A program made the translations under genes and the position numbers. From NCBI RefSeq assembly GCF_003234655.2, contig NZ_CP126271.1:434001-498000 (forward strand): a stretch of DNA of 64,000 nt, read 5' to 3'. Source of the DNA: Curtobacterium sp. MCLR17_007. GTDB lineage: Bacteria; Actinomycetota; Actinomycetes; Actinomycetales; Microbacteriaceae. Of the stretch, positions 43,381 through 54,053 are shown one piece after another. Each line of letters opens with the position of its first letter. The stretch's first letter is position 1. The notes under the pieces were generated by a model. It saw nothing but the letters and a program-made list of their open reading frames with translations. It was not told where the DNA came from and ran no database searches.

Positions 43381-43427
43381 TTGACGCGCCTCCTGTCAGG
43401 AGTAGAGTTGAGCCCATTGGACGCAAG
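43381..43427 (+). promoter_or_regulatory. dnaK promoter with HAIR-like HspR operator
   Basis: TTGACG (43381-43386) and TAGAGT (43403-43408) form a -35/-10 pair with a 16-bp spacer. GTTGAGC-N7-ACGCAAG (43407-43427) is a degenerate form of the HspR-binding HAIR element and overlaps the expected transcription start. HspR, encoded at the end of the operon, should repress here. Confidence 0.7.
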
Positions 43428-43474
43428 TCCGGCAGACTTCAGCACCACGCACCCAACAGAAGGAGCACAACCAC

Positions 43475-45343
<1,869 letters not shown>

Positions 45344-45345
45344 CG

Positions 45346-45999
45346 ATGACGGACTCCACGAACGACGACAACGTCGAGAACAACGAGGAGCCCCAGGTCG
45401 AGGGGGACGCCACCAACGCGTCCCAGCCCGAAGACCTCATCGAGGCAGAGGGGCCGGACGTCGAAGTGCCGACGGACGGCCCCGCCGCCGGGGGTCCCGA
45501 GAGCGACCTCAGCCCCGAGGACGAAGCACTCCTGGCCGATGCCGCCCGCGGCATCGAAGAGGACAAGCTGAGCCCCGACGAGCGCGACCTCGTCGCCGAG
45601 ATGCGTGCGGACATGCTCCGTGCGCAGGCCGAGCTGGTGAACTTCCGCAAGCGCGTCGAGCGTGACCGCGAAGCCAACCGCGAGGTCGCGATCGCCGAGG
45701 TCGTCCGGGCGCTCCTGCCGGCGCTCGACGACCTGACCCGGGCCGAGGCCCACGGCGACCTGACCGAGGGCCCCATGCAGGTCATCGGCCAGAAGATCCG
45801 CGGTGGCTTCGAGAAGTTCAAGCTCGTGCAGATCGGCGAGAAGGGCGAGGCCTTCGATCCGAACATCCACGAGGCGATCGTGCAGCTCCCGACCCCGGGC
45901 GCCACCGGCCAGACCGTGGCGGACGTCGTCGAGCCGGGCTACAAGCTCGGTGAGCGTGTCCTCCGTGCGGCCAAGGTCGCGGTGGCGGTCCCGGCCTGA
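45346..45999 (+). CDS. grpE: Nucleotide exchange factor GrpE
   Basis: 217-residue GrpE. An acidic N-terminal stretch of about 75 residues is followed by the long dimerising helix (DMLRAQAELVNFRKRVERDREANRE, residues about 86-110) and the C-terminal beta domain with the signature NIHEAIVQLPTPGA near residue 170. Releases ADP from DnaK. It starts two bases after the dnaK stop. Confidence 0.96.
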   Translation: MTDSTNDDNVENNEEPQVEGDATNASQPEDLIEAEGPDVEVPTDGPAAGGPESDLSPEDEALLADAARGIEEDKLSPDERDLVAEMRADMLRAQAELVNFRKRVERDREANREVAIAEVVRALLPALDDLTRAEAHGDLTEGPMQVIGQKIRGGFEKFKLVQIGEKGEAFDPNIHEAIVQLPTPGATGQTVADVVEPGYKLGERVLRAAKVAVAVPA

Positions 46000-46040
46000 G
46001 CCGGCCGTCACCCGTGGACGCAACAGGAAGGTAGGGACCA

Positions 46041-47045
46041 GTGGCCAGTCAGGACTGGTTCGACAAGGACTTCTACGCGGTCCTCGGTGTCGACAAGAAG
46101 GCATCCGAGGCCGACCTGAAGAAGACCTACCGCAAGCTCGCGCGGCAGTACCACCCGGACTCCAACCCGGGTGACGCTGCGGCGGAGAACCGCTTCAAGG
46201 AGATCAGCGAGGCCTACTCGGTGCTCTCCGACAAGGACCAGCGGGCCGAGTACGACCAGGTCCGTGCGATGGGCTCCGGCGCACGATTCACCGCGGGTGG
46301 CGCAGGCCAGGGCGGCGGGTTCGAGGACGTCTTCGGCGGGATGTTCGGTCAGCAGGGCGGCGGCGGACAGCGTGTCCGCTTCGGCCAGGGTGGCGGGAAC
46401 GGCTTCGAGGACATCCTCGGCGGCATGTTCGGTGGTGGCGCCGGGGGTGGCTTCGGCCAGGCCTCCGGCGGGTACCGCGGCTTCGGTGGTCCGACGAAGG
46501 GGCGCGACGTCACCGCGACGACGACGCTCGACTTCACCACGGCGATCGCCGGCGACACGGTCAAGCTCTCGCAGGGCAACGGCCGGCCGGTGAACGTCCG
46601 GATCCCAGCGGGGGTCGCCGACGGGCAGAAGATCCGGTTGCGGGGTCGCGGCGAGCAGTCGCCCGACGGCGGTGACGGTGGCGACCTGGTCGTCACGGTG
46701 CACGTCCGCAAGCACCCGGTGTTCGAACGCGACGGGCAGAACCTCCGTGTGGACGTCCCCGTGACGTTCGTCGAGGCAGCGCTCGGCGCGACGATCCAGG
46801 TCCCGACGCTGGGCGGCGAGCCCGTCAAGCTCCGGGTCGCGCCGGGCACGCCCTCGGGTCGTGTCCTGCGCGTCAAGGGGCGTGGGGTCACCACGAAGAC
46901 CGGGACGGGCGACCTGCTCGCCACCGTCCAGGTGGCGGTGCCCTCGCACCTGTCGGACAAGGCGCGCGAGGCCGTCGAGGCACTCGCGGCGGCCCTGCCT
47001 GACGAGGATCCCCGCGAGGACCTGCTCGCCAAGGCGCGCAGCTGA
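46041..47045 (+). CDS. dnaJ: DnaJ-family co-chaperone without zinc finger
   Basis: 334-residue J protein. J domain in residues about 9-75 with the HPD motif (YHPDSNP); Gly/Phe-rich region about 85-150 (GGFEDVFGGMFG and similar repeats); C-terminal substrate-binding domains from about residue 155. The CxxCxGxG zinc repeats of classical DnaJ are absent, so it is a class II, CbpA-like protein. Operon position next to dnaK and grpE supports it as the heat-shock partner. GTG 46041 has GGAAGG upstream. Confidence 0.93.
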   Translation: MASQDWFDKDFYAVLGVDKKASEADLKKTYRKLARQYHPDSNPGDAAAENRFKEISEAYSVLSDKDQRAEYDQVRAMGSGARFTAGGAGQGGGFEDVFGGMFGQQGGGGQRVRFGQGGGNGFEDILGGMFGGGAGGGFGQASGGYRGFGGPTKGRDVTATTTLDFTTAIAGDTVKLSQGNGRPVNVRIPAGVADGQKIRLRGRGEQSPDGGDGGDLVVTVHVRKHPVFERDGQNLRVDVPVTFVEAALGATIQVPTLGGEPVKLRVAPGTPSGRVLRVKGRGVTTKTGTGDLLATVQVAVPSHLSDKAREAVEALAAALPDEDPREDLLAKARS

Positions 47046-47060
47046 CATGCACAAGCCGGT

Positions 47061-47107
47061 CCGGAGGCTCGGTGCGGTTCCGTCAGGAGCTGGCACCGAG
47101 CCTCCGG
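47061..47107 (+). terminator. Long hairpin between dnaJ and hspR
   Basis: Perfect 15-bp stem CCGGAGGCTCGGTGC (47061-47075) with its complement at 47093-47107 and a 17-base loop. It may act as partial terminator or mRNA stabiliser and so reduce hspR relative to dnaK-grpE-dnaJ. Its arm resembles the interspersed GGAGGCYCGG element. Confidence 0.6.
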
Positions 47108-47147
47108 CCTGTTCTCACCACCACGCGGACGACGGAAGGACCACGCC

Positions 47148-47567
47148 ATGACTGACATGGACGAGAACTCGCCCGTCTTCGCGATCGCCGTCGCGGCCGA
47201 GCTGGCGGAGATGCACCCGCAGACGCTGCGGCAGTACGACCGCCTGGGGCTCGTGGTGCCCGGGCGCACCCGGGGCGGCTCGCGCCGGTACTCGATGCGC
47301 GACGTCGTGCAACTGCGTGAGATCGGTCGGCTCGGCTCCGAGGGCGTGTCGCTCGAGGGGATCCGCCGCGTGCTGGACCTCGAGAACGAGAACCGCGCGC
47401 TGCGCGAGCGGGTCCGCGAACTCGAGACGGCGTTGGCGGACCAGCTCATCAACCGACCGGGTGCCCGGGTCTTCGCGGCGACGGCCACCGGCGCCGCGGT
47501 CTCGCTGCGCGCCGGGGCCCGGCCGCAGCGCAACACGCAGATCGTGCTCTGGCGACCGCCGACCTGA
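47148..47567 (+). CDS. hspR: Heat-shock repressor HspR (MerR family)
   Basis: 139-residue MerR-type repressor. The N-terminal winged HTH spans about residues 10-75 (FAIAVAAELAEMHPQTLRQYDRLGL, GGSRRYSMRDVVQLREI), followed by a coiled-coil helix (ENENRALRERVRELETAL, about 85-103) and a short C-terminal tail. Position after dnaJ and the HspR hallmark MHPQTLRQYDRLGL identify it. It should bind HAIR sites at dnaK (43407-43427) and clpB (55741-55761). A 100-bp gap with a large hairpin separates it from dnaJ. Confidence 0.95.
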   Translation: MTDMDENSPVFAIAVAAELAEMHPQTLRQYDRLGLVVPGRTRGGSRRYSMRDVVQLREIGRLGSEGVSLEGIRRVLDLENENRALRERVRELETALADQLINRPGARVFAATATGAAVSLRAGARPQRNTQIVLWRPPT

Positions 47568-47578
47568 GCGGACCATCT

Positions 47579-47607
47579 GCGATGTGAAATGTCGCCGTGA
47601 TATTCTG
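47579..47607 (+). promoter_or_regulatory. Candidate promoter/operator of the glycosylphosphotransferase gene
   Basis: GCGATG (47579-47584), 13 bp, TGATATTCTG (47598-47607), in an AT-rich patch 70-100 bp before the start. TATTCT (47601-47606) is a plausible -10. Pattern shared with 43302-43275 on the other strand. Confidence 0.45.
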
Positions 47608-47677
47608 ACAGGACGACGCGGACCGAACCGTGTCGGCCGCACCCGTCTGCTGGGTGCCCTGTCAGGAGGTCTCCCCG

Positions 47678-49168
47678 GTGGCTCTCGCATTCCGTCCCGC
47701 ACGTTCCGGTCCCGTCGCTTCCACGCCGTCCGGGCCCTCGCGACACCACTCCGTCAGCCCCCGTCGCCAGGCGGTGGCGACCGCCGTCCTTGACCTGCTG
47801 CTGCTGGTCGTGGCGTTCGCCGTCGCGCACGTCGTCCGGTTCCCTGGTGAGCTCCGGCCCGTCTCCGGGTCGTTCAGCGCCGGGCTGGTCGAGTTCCTGA
47901 CCGCTCCGGTCGTCATCGTGCTCTGGATGGTCCTGCTGTCCGCTTTCCGGACCCGCGACCCCCGCATCCGGAGTGCCGGGGGTGACGAGTACCGCCGGCT
48001 GCTCACGGCGAGCCTGCTGACGGGTGGCGTCGTCGCGGTCGCCGCCTACGCGCTCGACGTCGCCCTCGCCCGCGGGTACGTCGCGATCGCCTTCCCGCTC
48101 GGACTGCTGCTGCTGGCCCTCGGGCGCAAGGCCGTCCGCACGCTCTCGGCCCGACGACGCTCCCTCGGGCGCGACCTGGCCGACGTGCTCCTGGTCGGTG
48201 ACGCCGAGGACATCCGCTACGTCGGACGCCGGATCATCGCCAGCCCCACCACCGGCTACCGCGTGGTGGCGACCGTGACGGACTGCGTGCGCCCGGGTAC
48301 GACCCTGCGGATCGACGACGAGGTGCTCCCGGTCCTCGGCGGCACGGACCAGGTGCTCGACGCCGTCCGGTCGTCAGGCGTCGCGGCCGTCGTCGTCGCG
48401 GGTGCCGTCGCCGGTGGTCGCGAACGCCTGCGCCGGCTCGGATGGGAACTCGAGGAACTCGGCGTCGAGCTCGTCGTCTCGTCGCCCATCGCCGACATCG
48501 ACGCCGCACGCGTGCACCACCGGCCCGTCGACGGGCTCCCGCTCATGCACATCGAGACCCCGGACTACGGGCGCCGGACCGGCAAGCGGGCGCTGGACGT
48601 GGTCGGTGCGGCGCTCGGGCTCGTGTTGCTCGCGCCCGTGTTCGCGGTCGTCGCGCTGCTCATCCGGCACGAGGACGGCGGCCCGGTCTTCTTCCGACAG
48701 ACCCGGGTCGGCCGGGGCGGCGAGGCCTTCTCGATCGTGAAGTTCCGCACGATGTGCACCGACGCCGAAGCCCGGGTGGCCGAGCTCGCCGAGCACAACG
48801 AGGGTGCCGGGCCACTGTTCAAGATGAAGCAGGACCCGCGGGTCACCCGCGTCGGAGCGGTGCTGCGCACGACCTCGCTCGACGAGCTCCCGCAGCTGTG
48901 GAACGTCCTGGTCGGGACGATGAGCCTGGTCGGTCCGCGTCCGGCCCTGCCGCGCGAGGTCGCGCTCTACGCCGACTTCGACGATCGCCGGCTGCTCGTC
49001 ACGCCGGGCATCACCGGGCTCTGGCAGGTCAGCGGACGGTCGGACCTCGACTGGGCCGACGGCGTCCGGCTCGACCAGCACTACGTCGAAAACTGGTCGT
49101 TCCTGCATGACGTCGTGATCCTCGCCAGGACCATCCCGTCCGTCCTGCGCTCCCGCGGCGCTTACTGA
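47678..49168 (+). CDS. Polyprenyl glycosylphosphotransferase (EPS initiating enzyme)
   Basis: 496-residue membrane enzyme of the WbaP/CpsE class. About four N-terminal helices (residues 30-165), a CoA-binding-like middle domain, a fifth helix near residue 320 and the C-terminal catalytic sugar-transferase domain: KRALDVVGAALGLVLLAPVF, GGPVFFRQTRVG, FSIVKFRTM, TSLDELPQLWNVLVGTMSLVGPRP, PGITGLWQVSGRS. It transfers a sugar phosphate to undecaprenyl phosphate, starting the repeat unit. GTG 47678 has AGGAGGT at 7 bp; a GTG at 47630 is less likely. It probably initiates the glycan built by the 10.6-15.5 kb operon. Confidence 0.92.
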   Translation: MALAFRPARSGPVASTPSGPSRHHSVSPRRQAVATAVLDLLLLVVAFAVAHVVRFPGELRPVSGSFSAGLVEFLTAPVVIVLWMVLLSAFRTRDPRIRSAGGDEYRRLLTASLLTGGVVAVAAYALDVALARGYVAIAFPLGLLLLALGRKAVRTLSARRRSLGRDLADVLLVGDAEDIRYVGRRIIASPTTGYRVVATVTDCVRPGTTLRIDDEVLPVLGGTDQVLDAVRSSGVAAVVVAGAVAGGRERLRRLGWELEELGVELVVSSPIADIDAARVHHRPVDGLPLMHIETPDYGRRTGKRALDVVGAALGLVLLAPVFAVVALLIRHEDGGPVFFRQTRVGRGGEAFSIVKFRTMCTDAEARVAELAEHNEGAGPLFKMKQDPRVTRVGAVLRTTSLDELPQLWNVLVGTMSLVGPRPALPREVALYADFDDRRLLVTPGITGLWQVSGRSDLDWADGVRLDQHYVENWSFLHDVVILARTIPSVLRSRGAY

Positions 49169-49186
49169 GCACACGCGGCACGACAC

Positions 49187-49229
49187 ACGACGAAGGGCGG
49201 CCGCGCACTGCGCGACCGCCCTTCGTCGT
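49187..49229. terminator. Bidirectional hairpin terminator
   Basis: 14-bp stem ACGACGAAGGGCGG (49187-49200) with its complement at 49216-49229. It lies between the convergent glycosylphosphotransferase and aldo/keto reductase genes, 19 and 9 bp from their stops. Confidence 0.8.
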
Positions 49230-49237
49230 GATCCGGT

Positions 49238-50068
49238 CTAGGCCGGGACGTAGTCGAACGTGTCCGGGTCCGGGCCGGTGCGGTGGCCCTTGTCGAGCGT
49301 GGTGATGTCGGTCATGTCCTCGTCGGAGAGCTCGAAGTCGAAGATCGCGAAGTTCTCCTCGACGCGGGAGCGCGTCACCGACTTCGGGAAAACGATGTCG
49401 CCGCGCTGGATGTGCCAGCGGAGCACGACCTGAGCGGGGGACTTGCCGACGTTGCCGGCGATGCGGGTGATCGTCTCGTCGTCGAGGACCAGGCCCTGGG
49501 CGATCGGCGACCAGGCCTCGGTCGCGATGCCGAGCTGGCGGTTGTGGGCGCGGAGCTCGTCCTGCGTCAGGTACGGGTGCACCTCGATCTGGTTGACCGA
49601 CGGCGTGATGGTCGTCTCGGCCTTCAGGCGGTTGAGGTGGTGAGCCTGGAAGTTCGACACGCCGATGGAGCGGGCGGTGCCGTCGCGGTACAGGTCCTCC
49701 ATGGCCTTCCACGTCGGGACGAAGTCCGTGACGGTCGGGAGCGGCCAGTGGATCAGGAAGAGGTCCATGTAGCCGCCGAGGAGCTCGGCCGACTTCTTGC
49801 CGTTCTCGAGCGCCGCCTCGGGGTCGTGGAAGCCGTTGTTGAGCTTCGAGGTGACGAAGATCTCGGAACGGTCGATGCCGGACTCGGCGATCGCCTCACC
49901 GACCTCCTTCTCGTTGCCGTACATCTCGGCGGTGTCGATGTGGCGGTAGCCGACCTCGAGCGCGGCGAGCGTCGCTGCCTTGGTCTCGGAGGGATCGATC
50001 TGGAACACACCGAAGCCGAGCTGCGGGATGGTCTTGCCGTCATTGAGTGTGATGTTCGGAACGGTCAT
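49238..50068 (-). CDS. Aldo/keto reductase
   Basis: 276-residue NADPH-dependent AKR. Catalytic tetrad is visible: Asp in GYRHIDTAEMYGNE with Tyr (near residues 45-51), Lys in VTSKLNN (near 76) and His in FLIHWPLP (near 109). The cofactor segment IVFPKSVTRSRVEEN lies near residue 232. It resembles 2,5-diketo-D-gluconate reductase-like AKR5 enzymes, but substrate is uncertain. ATG 50068 begins the standard VPNITLNDG strand; the upstream longer frame is not supported. Confidence 0.9.
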   Translation of the reverse strand: MTVPNITLNDGKTIPQLGFGVFQIDPSETKAATLAALEVGYRHIDTAEMYGNEKEVGEAIAESGIDRSEIFVTSKLNNGFHDPEAALENGKKSAELLGGYMDLFLIHWPLPTVTDFVPTWKAMEDLYRDGTARSIGVSNFQAHHLNRLKAETTITPSVNQIEVHPYLTQDELRAHNRQLGIATEAWSPIAQGLVLDDETITRIAGNVGKSPAQVVLRWHIQRGDIVFPKSVTRSRVEENFAIFDFELSDEDMTDITTLDKGHRTGPDPDTFDYVPA

Positions 50069-50127
50069 GGCACCAGACAACCAGCGCGGACCCCGGCGCC
50101 GTTCCGACAACACTCAGCGAACGGGGT

Positions 50128-50547
50128 TCAGGCGAGCGCGGCGGCGATGTAGGCCGCGAGTGCCTCGCCGTACGCCATGGCCGGGTCGGCGGACGCGAAG
50201 GTCCGGTCGGCGCCGGAGATCGTCGCGGTGACGGTGTGCACGACCCGGTCGCCGGACGCGACGCGCGTCAGACCGACGAACGAGGGTCCGAGCAGTTCGC
50301 GGAGCTGGTCCTCACGTGGCAGCCACAGCGACTCGGCCGCGGTCACCGAGTCGAGCGCCCACTCGGTCGTGCCGTTGAACCCGAGGATCGTGCCGGAGGG
50401 GTGGTCGTGCCGCTCCACCGTCATCTCCGACACGGTGTAGACGTCGTCGTCGACGCCCGGCTTGTCGATGACGAAGCGGTCGCCGGTCGCGGGGTTCCAG
50501 CGGAGTCCGGCGTCGCGGAGGGTCTTGGCGAGTTCGACGGTGATCAC
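50128..50547 (-). CDS. Conserved hypothetical protein (139 aa)
   Basis: 139-residue cytosolic protein starting VITVELAKTLRDAGLRWNPATGDRFVI, with GFNGTTEWALDSV near residue 62 and LWLPREDQLRELLG near residue 80. I recognise similar proteins in Microbacteriaceae, sometimes labelled CpaE-like pilus assembly protein without real support; no Walker motif is present here, so that label should not be trusted. GTG 50547 follows CAGGTT (minus 50559-50554) by 6 bp, again a leaderless arrangement. Function unknown. Confidence 0.7.
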   Translation of the reverse strand: MITVELAKTLRDAGLRWNPATGDRFVIDKPGVDDDVYTVSEMTVERHDHPSGTILGFNGTTEWALDSVTAAESLWLPREDQLRELLGPSFVGLTRVASGDRVVHTVTATISGADRTFASADPAMAYGEALAAYIAAALA

Positions 50548-50820
50548 GACACCAACCTGCCACGGACGACCCGGGGACGCCCCGGGAAGCGACGCCCGGT
50601 CGACGGTGTGCCGACGCACGTGTTCCGGAAGGCAACGCGTACTACCATCGCGGAGCACCCACGTGCGCGGGCGCTCCATTCGTCACCGCGCGCGCGACGC
50701 GACGACGCCCGGACGACCGGTGCCGTGCCTCCAGGCCGTTGGCCCGGTCGCGGACGGCACCGCCGGCCGGGCCCCGACCACGGTGGACCACCGGAGTGGC
50801 CCGCCCAGAGAAGGACCGCT

Positions 50821-53598
50821 ATGACCCTCGAACGCGAGGAACTCCAGGGCGACTGGACCGTCTCGATCGGCGACGACACCGTGCCGGCCGGCGTCCCGGC
50901 GGAGGTGCTCGGCGCGCTCCGCGGCGACGGCATCAGGGCGACGGTCCCCGGGCAGGTGCACACCGACCTGGAGCGCGAGGGACTGCTCGCGGACCCCTCG
51001 TTCGACCGCAACGAGGCGGCAGCGGCGTGGGTCGGCCGCGCGGACTGGACGTACCGCCGACAGCTCGACGTGGACCCCCGCGGACACGAGCGGGTCGACC
51101 TGGTGTGCGACGGCCTCGACACGGTCGCCGAGCTCAGCCTGGACGGCGTCGTCGTGGGCACGACGCGGAACATGCACCGTCGCTACCGCTTCGACCTGCG
51201 CGACCGCATCGGCGCCGGTGGTGGCCAGGACAAGACGCTCGAGGTGCTGTTCGAGTCGCCGTACCGCGAGGCCGGCCGCGTCGCCGCTCGGGCCGGCGCG
51301 ATGCCCGGCCCGTACGACGAGCCGTTCCCCTACGTCCGCAAGATGGCGTCGAACTTCGGGTGGGACTGGGGGCTCACCGCGGTGACGAGCGGCCCCTGGC
51401 GTCCGGTCGCGATCGAGCGGTGGTCCACCGCCCGGCTGCGTGACGTCCGTCCACTGGTCGACGTCGAGGCGGGCGAGGGGGTGCTCGACGCGCACATCGC
51501 GTTCGAGCGCTCGGGACCGGACCCGCACGGTGACACCACGGGTGACCTGGACCAGGACGGCGAGGACGACGACCTGGTGCTCGTGGTCACGGTCGCGGGG
51601 GAGACCGCCGAGGGCACGAAGACCCGGCAGCGGTCCCGTGCGCAGGTGACGCCGAAGGAAGAGGAGACCGTCGTCACGGTCCGCATCCCCGACGCCCGGC
51701 TCTGGTGGCCGCGGGGGTACGGCGAGCAGCCGCTCTACGAGGTGTTCGTCGAGCTGCAGACGGTCGAGGGCGAGGTCCTGGACCGCCGGACCTTCCGCAC
51801 GGGCTTCCGCTCCACGCGCATCGACACGACCAAGGACGACGTCGGGCGCCCGTTCGACATCCACGTCAACGGCACCCTGATCGACGTGCGCGGGGTGAAC
51901 TGGATCCCCGACGACGTCATCGTCTCGCGGGTGGACCGTGCGCGGTACGAGGACCGGTTGCGGGCAGCGGCATCGCTCAACACGAACCTCGTGCGCGTGT
52001 GGGGTGGCGGCGTGTACGAGTCGCACGACTTCTACGAGGTCTGCGACGAGCTCGGGCTGCTCGTGTGGCAGGACTTCCCGTTCGCGTGCTCGGCCTACCC
52101 CGAGGACGAACCCCTGCGCAGCGAGGTCGTCGCCGAGGCGCGGGACAACGTCGCGCGGCTGTCGCGTCACCCCTCGCTCGTGCTGTGGAACGGCAACAAC
52201 GAGAACATCTGGCTGCACGACGCCGACAACTGGGGCGATGCCCTGGGTGAGCGGGGCTGGGGGCTCGACTACTACCTCGACCTGCTGCCCACGATCGTCG
52301 ACGCGGTCGACCCGTCGCGCTTCTACACGGTGGCGTCGCCCTGGTCCGGGTCCGAGACGCTGCCCGCCAACGACGTCGACAACGAGACGCACCACTCGTG
52401 GGACGTCTGGAACCGACTGTCCGACGACCACTACCGGGACTCCGTCCCGCGGTTCGTCTCGGAGTTCGGCTGGCAGGCGCCGCCCGCCTGGCGCACGCTG
52501 CGCGACGCGGTGACCGACGAGCCGATGACCCCGACGTCACCCGGCGTGGTCCACCACCAGAAGGCCGCCGACGGCATGGCCAAGCTCGCGCGCGGGCTCG
52601 AGCCGCGGTTCGGCACCGGCTGGGACACCGACCTGGACCGCTGGCACTACCTGACGCAGCTGCAGCAGACGCGCGCGATCGCCACGGGTGTCGAGCACTG
52701 GCGGACCCACTGGCCGCGCAACTCCGGCGTCGTGGTCTGGCAGCTCAACGACCTGTGGCCGGTCTCGTCGTGGTCGGCGATCGACTCCGCCGGGCGGCTG
52801 AAGCCGCTGGCGCACGAGCTGCGTCGCCTGTACGACGACGTGCTGCTGACGATCCGCCCGGCATCGCGGGTGCCGGTGACGGTCGGGCGTCCGGCTGCGG
52901 ACAGTGCGGGACGGACAGGAGGCTCGGACCAGACCACCGCGTCGCTGCCGGTCCCCGAGACGGCTGGTGGCGCTGGCGCTGGCGCTGGCGCTGCCGGTGC
53001 CGCTGCCGCTGGCACGTCCGGCGCCGCTGGCGTGCCCGGCGACACCGCCGTGCTCGACCGTCCGGACGACGGGACGCCGTCCCCGATCGAGGTCGCCGTG
53101 CGCTCGACGCGTCGCGGGCTCGACAGCGTGGTGCGGGTGCGGCGGGTCGACCTGACCGGTCGGGTGCTCGCCGAGGCCGAGCTGCCGGTGCGGCTGGACA
53201 AGGCCGGTGTCGCCGTGGTGACCCTGCCGTCGTCGGTGGGGGTCGTCGCGGACCCGACGGCCGAGCTGGTGGTGGCCGACATGGACTGGCGACGTGCGGT
53301 GTGGACGCCGGGGCCCGACCAGGACATGCGCTGGGAGCCGGCGCACTACCGGGCATCGTTCACCCCGGCCGCGGACGGCGACGGGCTCGACCTGGTCGTC
53401 GAGGCCGAGTCGCTCGTGCGGGACCTGCTGCTGCAGCCCGACCGGGTCCAGCCCGCCGGGGTCGTCGACCGCGGGTTCATGACGCTGCTGCCGGGGGAGC
53501 GCGTGGCCTACCGGCTGCACGGCGTCTCGGAGGCGGACATCCCGTCGCTCACGGGGGACGCCGTGCTGTGGAGCCTCGACCGGGTCCTCGCGCGCTAG
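50821..53598 (+). CDS. Beta-mannosidase, GH2
   Basis: 925-residue GH2 enzyme. N-terminal jelly roll with the family's FPYVRKMASNFGWDWG near residue 165; acid/base Glu in LWNGNNEN (about residue 461) and nucleophile in VSEFGWQ (about residue 548), both diagnostic of beta-mannosidases rather than LacZ. No signal peptide. ATG 50821 has AGAAGGA upstream. Between the barrel and the last beta domain is an Ala/Gly linker built on tandem GCTGGC hexamers (about 52966-53020); a copy of the CGGACRGGAGGCYCGG element (52912-52927) lies just before it inside the frame. Likely acts on imported mannosides. Confidence 0.92.
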   Translation: MTLEREELQGDWTVSIGDDTVPAGVPAEVLGALRGDGIRATVPGQVHTDLEREGLLADPSFDRNEAAAAWVGRADWTYRRQLDVDPRGHERVDLVCDGLDTVAELSLDGVVVGTTRNMHRRYRFDLRDRIGAGGGQDKTLEVLFESPYREAGRVAARAGAMPGPYDEPFPYVRKMASNFGWDWGLTAVTSGPWRPVAIERWSTARLRDVRPLVDVEAGEGVLDAHIAFERSGPDPHGDTTGDLDQDGEDDDLVLVVTVAGETAEGTKTRQRSRAQVTPKEEETVVTVRIPDARLWWPRGYGEQPLYEVFVELQTVEGEVLDRRTFRTGFRSTRIDTTKDDVGRPFDIHVNGTLIDVRGVNWIPDDVIVSRVDRARYEDRLRAAASLNTNLVRVWGGGVYESHDFYEVCDELGLLVWQDFPFACSAYPEDEPLRSEVVAEARDNVARLSRHPSLVLWNGNNENIWLHDADNWGDALGERGWGLDYYLDLLPTIVDAVDPSRFYTVASPWSGSETLPANDVDNETHHSWDVWNRLSDDHYRDSVPRFVSEFGWQAPPAWRTLRDAVTDEPMTPTSPGVVHHQKAADGMAKLARGLEPRFGTGWDTDLDRWHYLTQLQQTRAIATGVEHWRTHWPRNSGVVVWQLNDLWPVSSWSAIDSAGRLKPLAHELRRLYDDVLLTIRPASRVPVTVGRPAADSAGRTGGSDQTTASLPVPETAGGAGAGAGAAGAAAAGTSGAAGVPGDTAVLDRPDDGTPSPIEVAVRSTRRGLDSVVRVRRVDLTGRVLAEAELPVRLDKAGVAVVTLPSSVGVVADPTAELVVADMDWRRAVWTPGPDQDMRWEPAHYRASFTPAADGDGLDLVVEAESLVRDLLLQPDRVQPAGVVDRGFMTLLPGERVAYRLHGVSEADIPSLTGDAVLWSLDRVLAR

Positions 53599-53742
53599 CA
53601 GTTCCTGGGTGCGGGGTGTCCGTTCGCGACCCCGCCTGTGCATCCGGACCTGCGGGAGTTACCATTGTCGGACAAGGACTTCCGCTGGGTGCATCGACGA
53701 CGATGTGCTGACGGCGACCAGTTCCGCAATCAAGGAGTCATG

Positions 53743-54039
53743 ATGCTCGGAAACCTCACCGGTCTGCACCTGCTGATCATCCTCGGGATCGTCATCCTGC
53801 TCTTCGGTGCGACCAAGCTCCCGGCCCTCGCCAAGGGCCTCGGCCAGTCGATCACCATCTTCAAGAAGGAGATGGACACCGACGACAAGAAGGCCAAGGG
53901 CACCGACGGCACCGTGCAGAACACCACTGCCGAGCCGACGACGGCCGCCGCTCCGACTGCCCCTGCCGCCCAGCAGGTCCCGGTCGTCAACCCCGGCCCG
54001 TCCGTCCAGCCGAACTCCACCACCGACCACCGGAGCTGA
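53743..54039 (+). CDS. tatA: Sec-independent translocase TatA
   Basis: 98-residue TatA. One N-terminal membrane helix (LHLLIILGIVILLF, residues 8-21), the FGATKLPALAKGLGQSI hinge and amphipathic helix, then a polar Thr/Ala/Pro-rich tail. It forms the protein-conducting pore of the Tat system, which would export for example the RR-signal binding protein at 21.8-23.2 kb. Two ATGs (53740 and 53743) follow AAGGAG (53732-53737); 53743 has the better spacing. TACCAT (53660-53665) may be its -10. Followed directly by the hairpin array. Confidence 0.9.
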   Translation: MLGNLTGLHLLIILGIVILLFGATKLPALAKGLGQSITIFKKEMDTDDKKAKGTDGTVQNTTAEPTTAAAPTAPAAQQVPVVNPGPSVQPNSTTDHRS

Positions 54040-54053
54040 TCCGGTCCCGCCCC

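Noticed and set aside
50128..50547. Label as pilus assembly protein CpaE
   Set aside because: No Walker or MinD-like motif, only 139 residues, and no pilus genes nearby.
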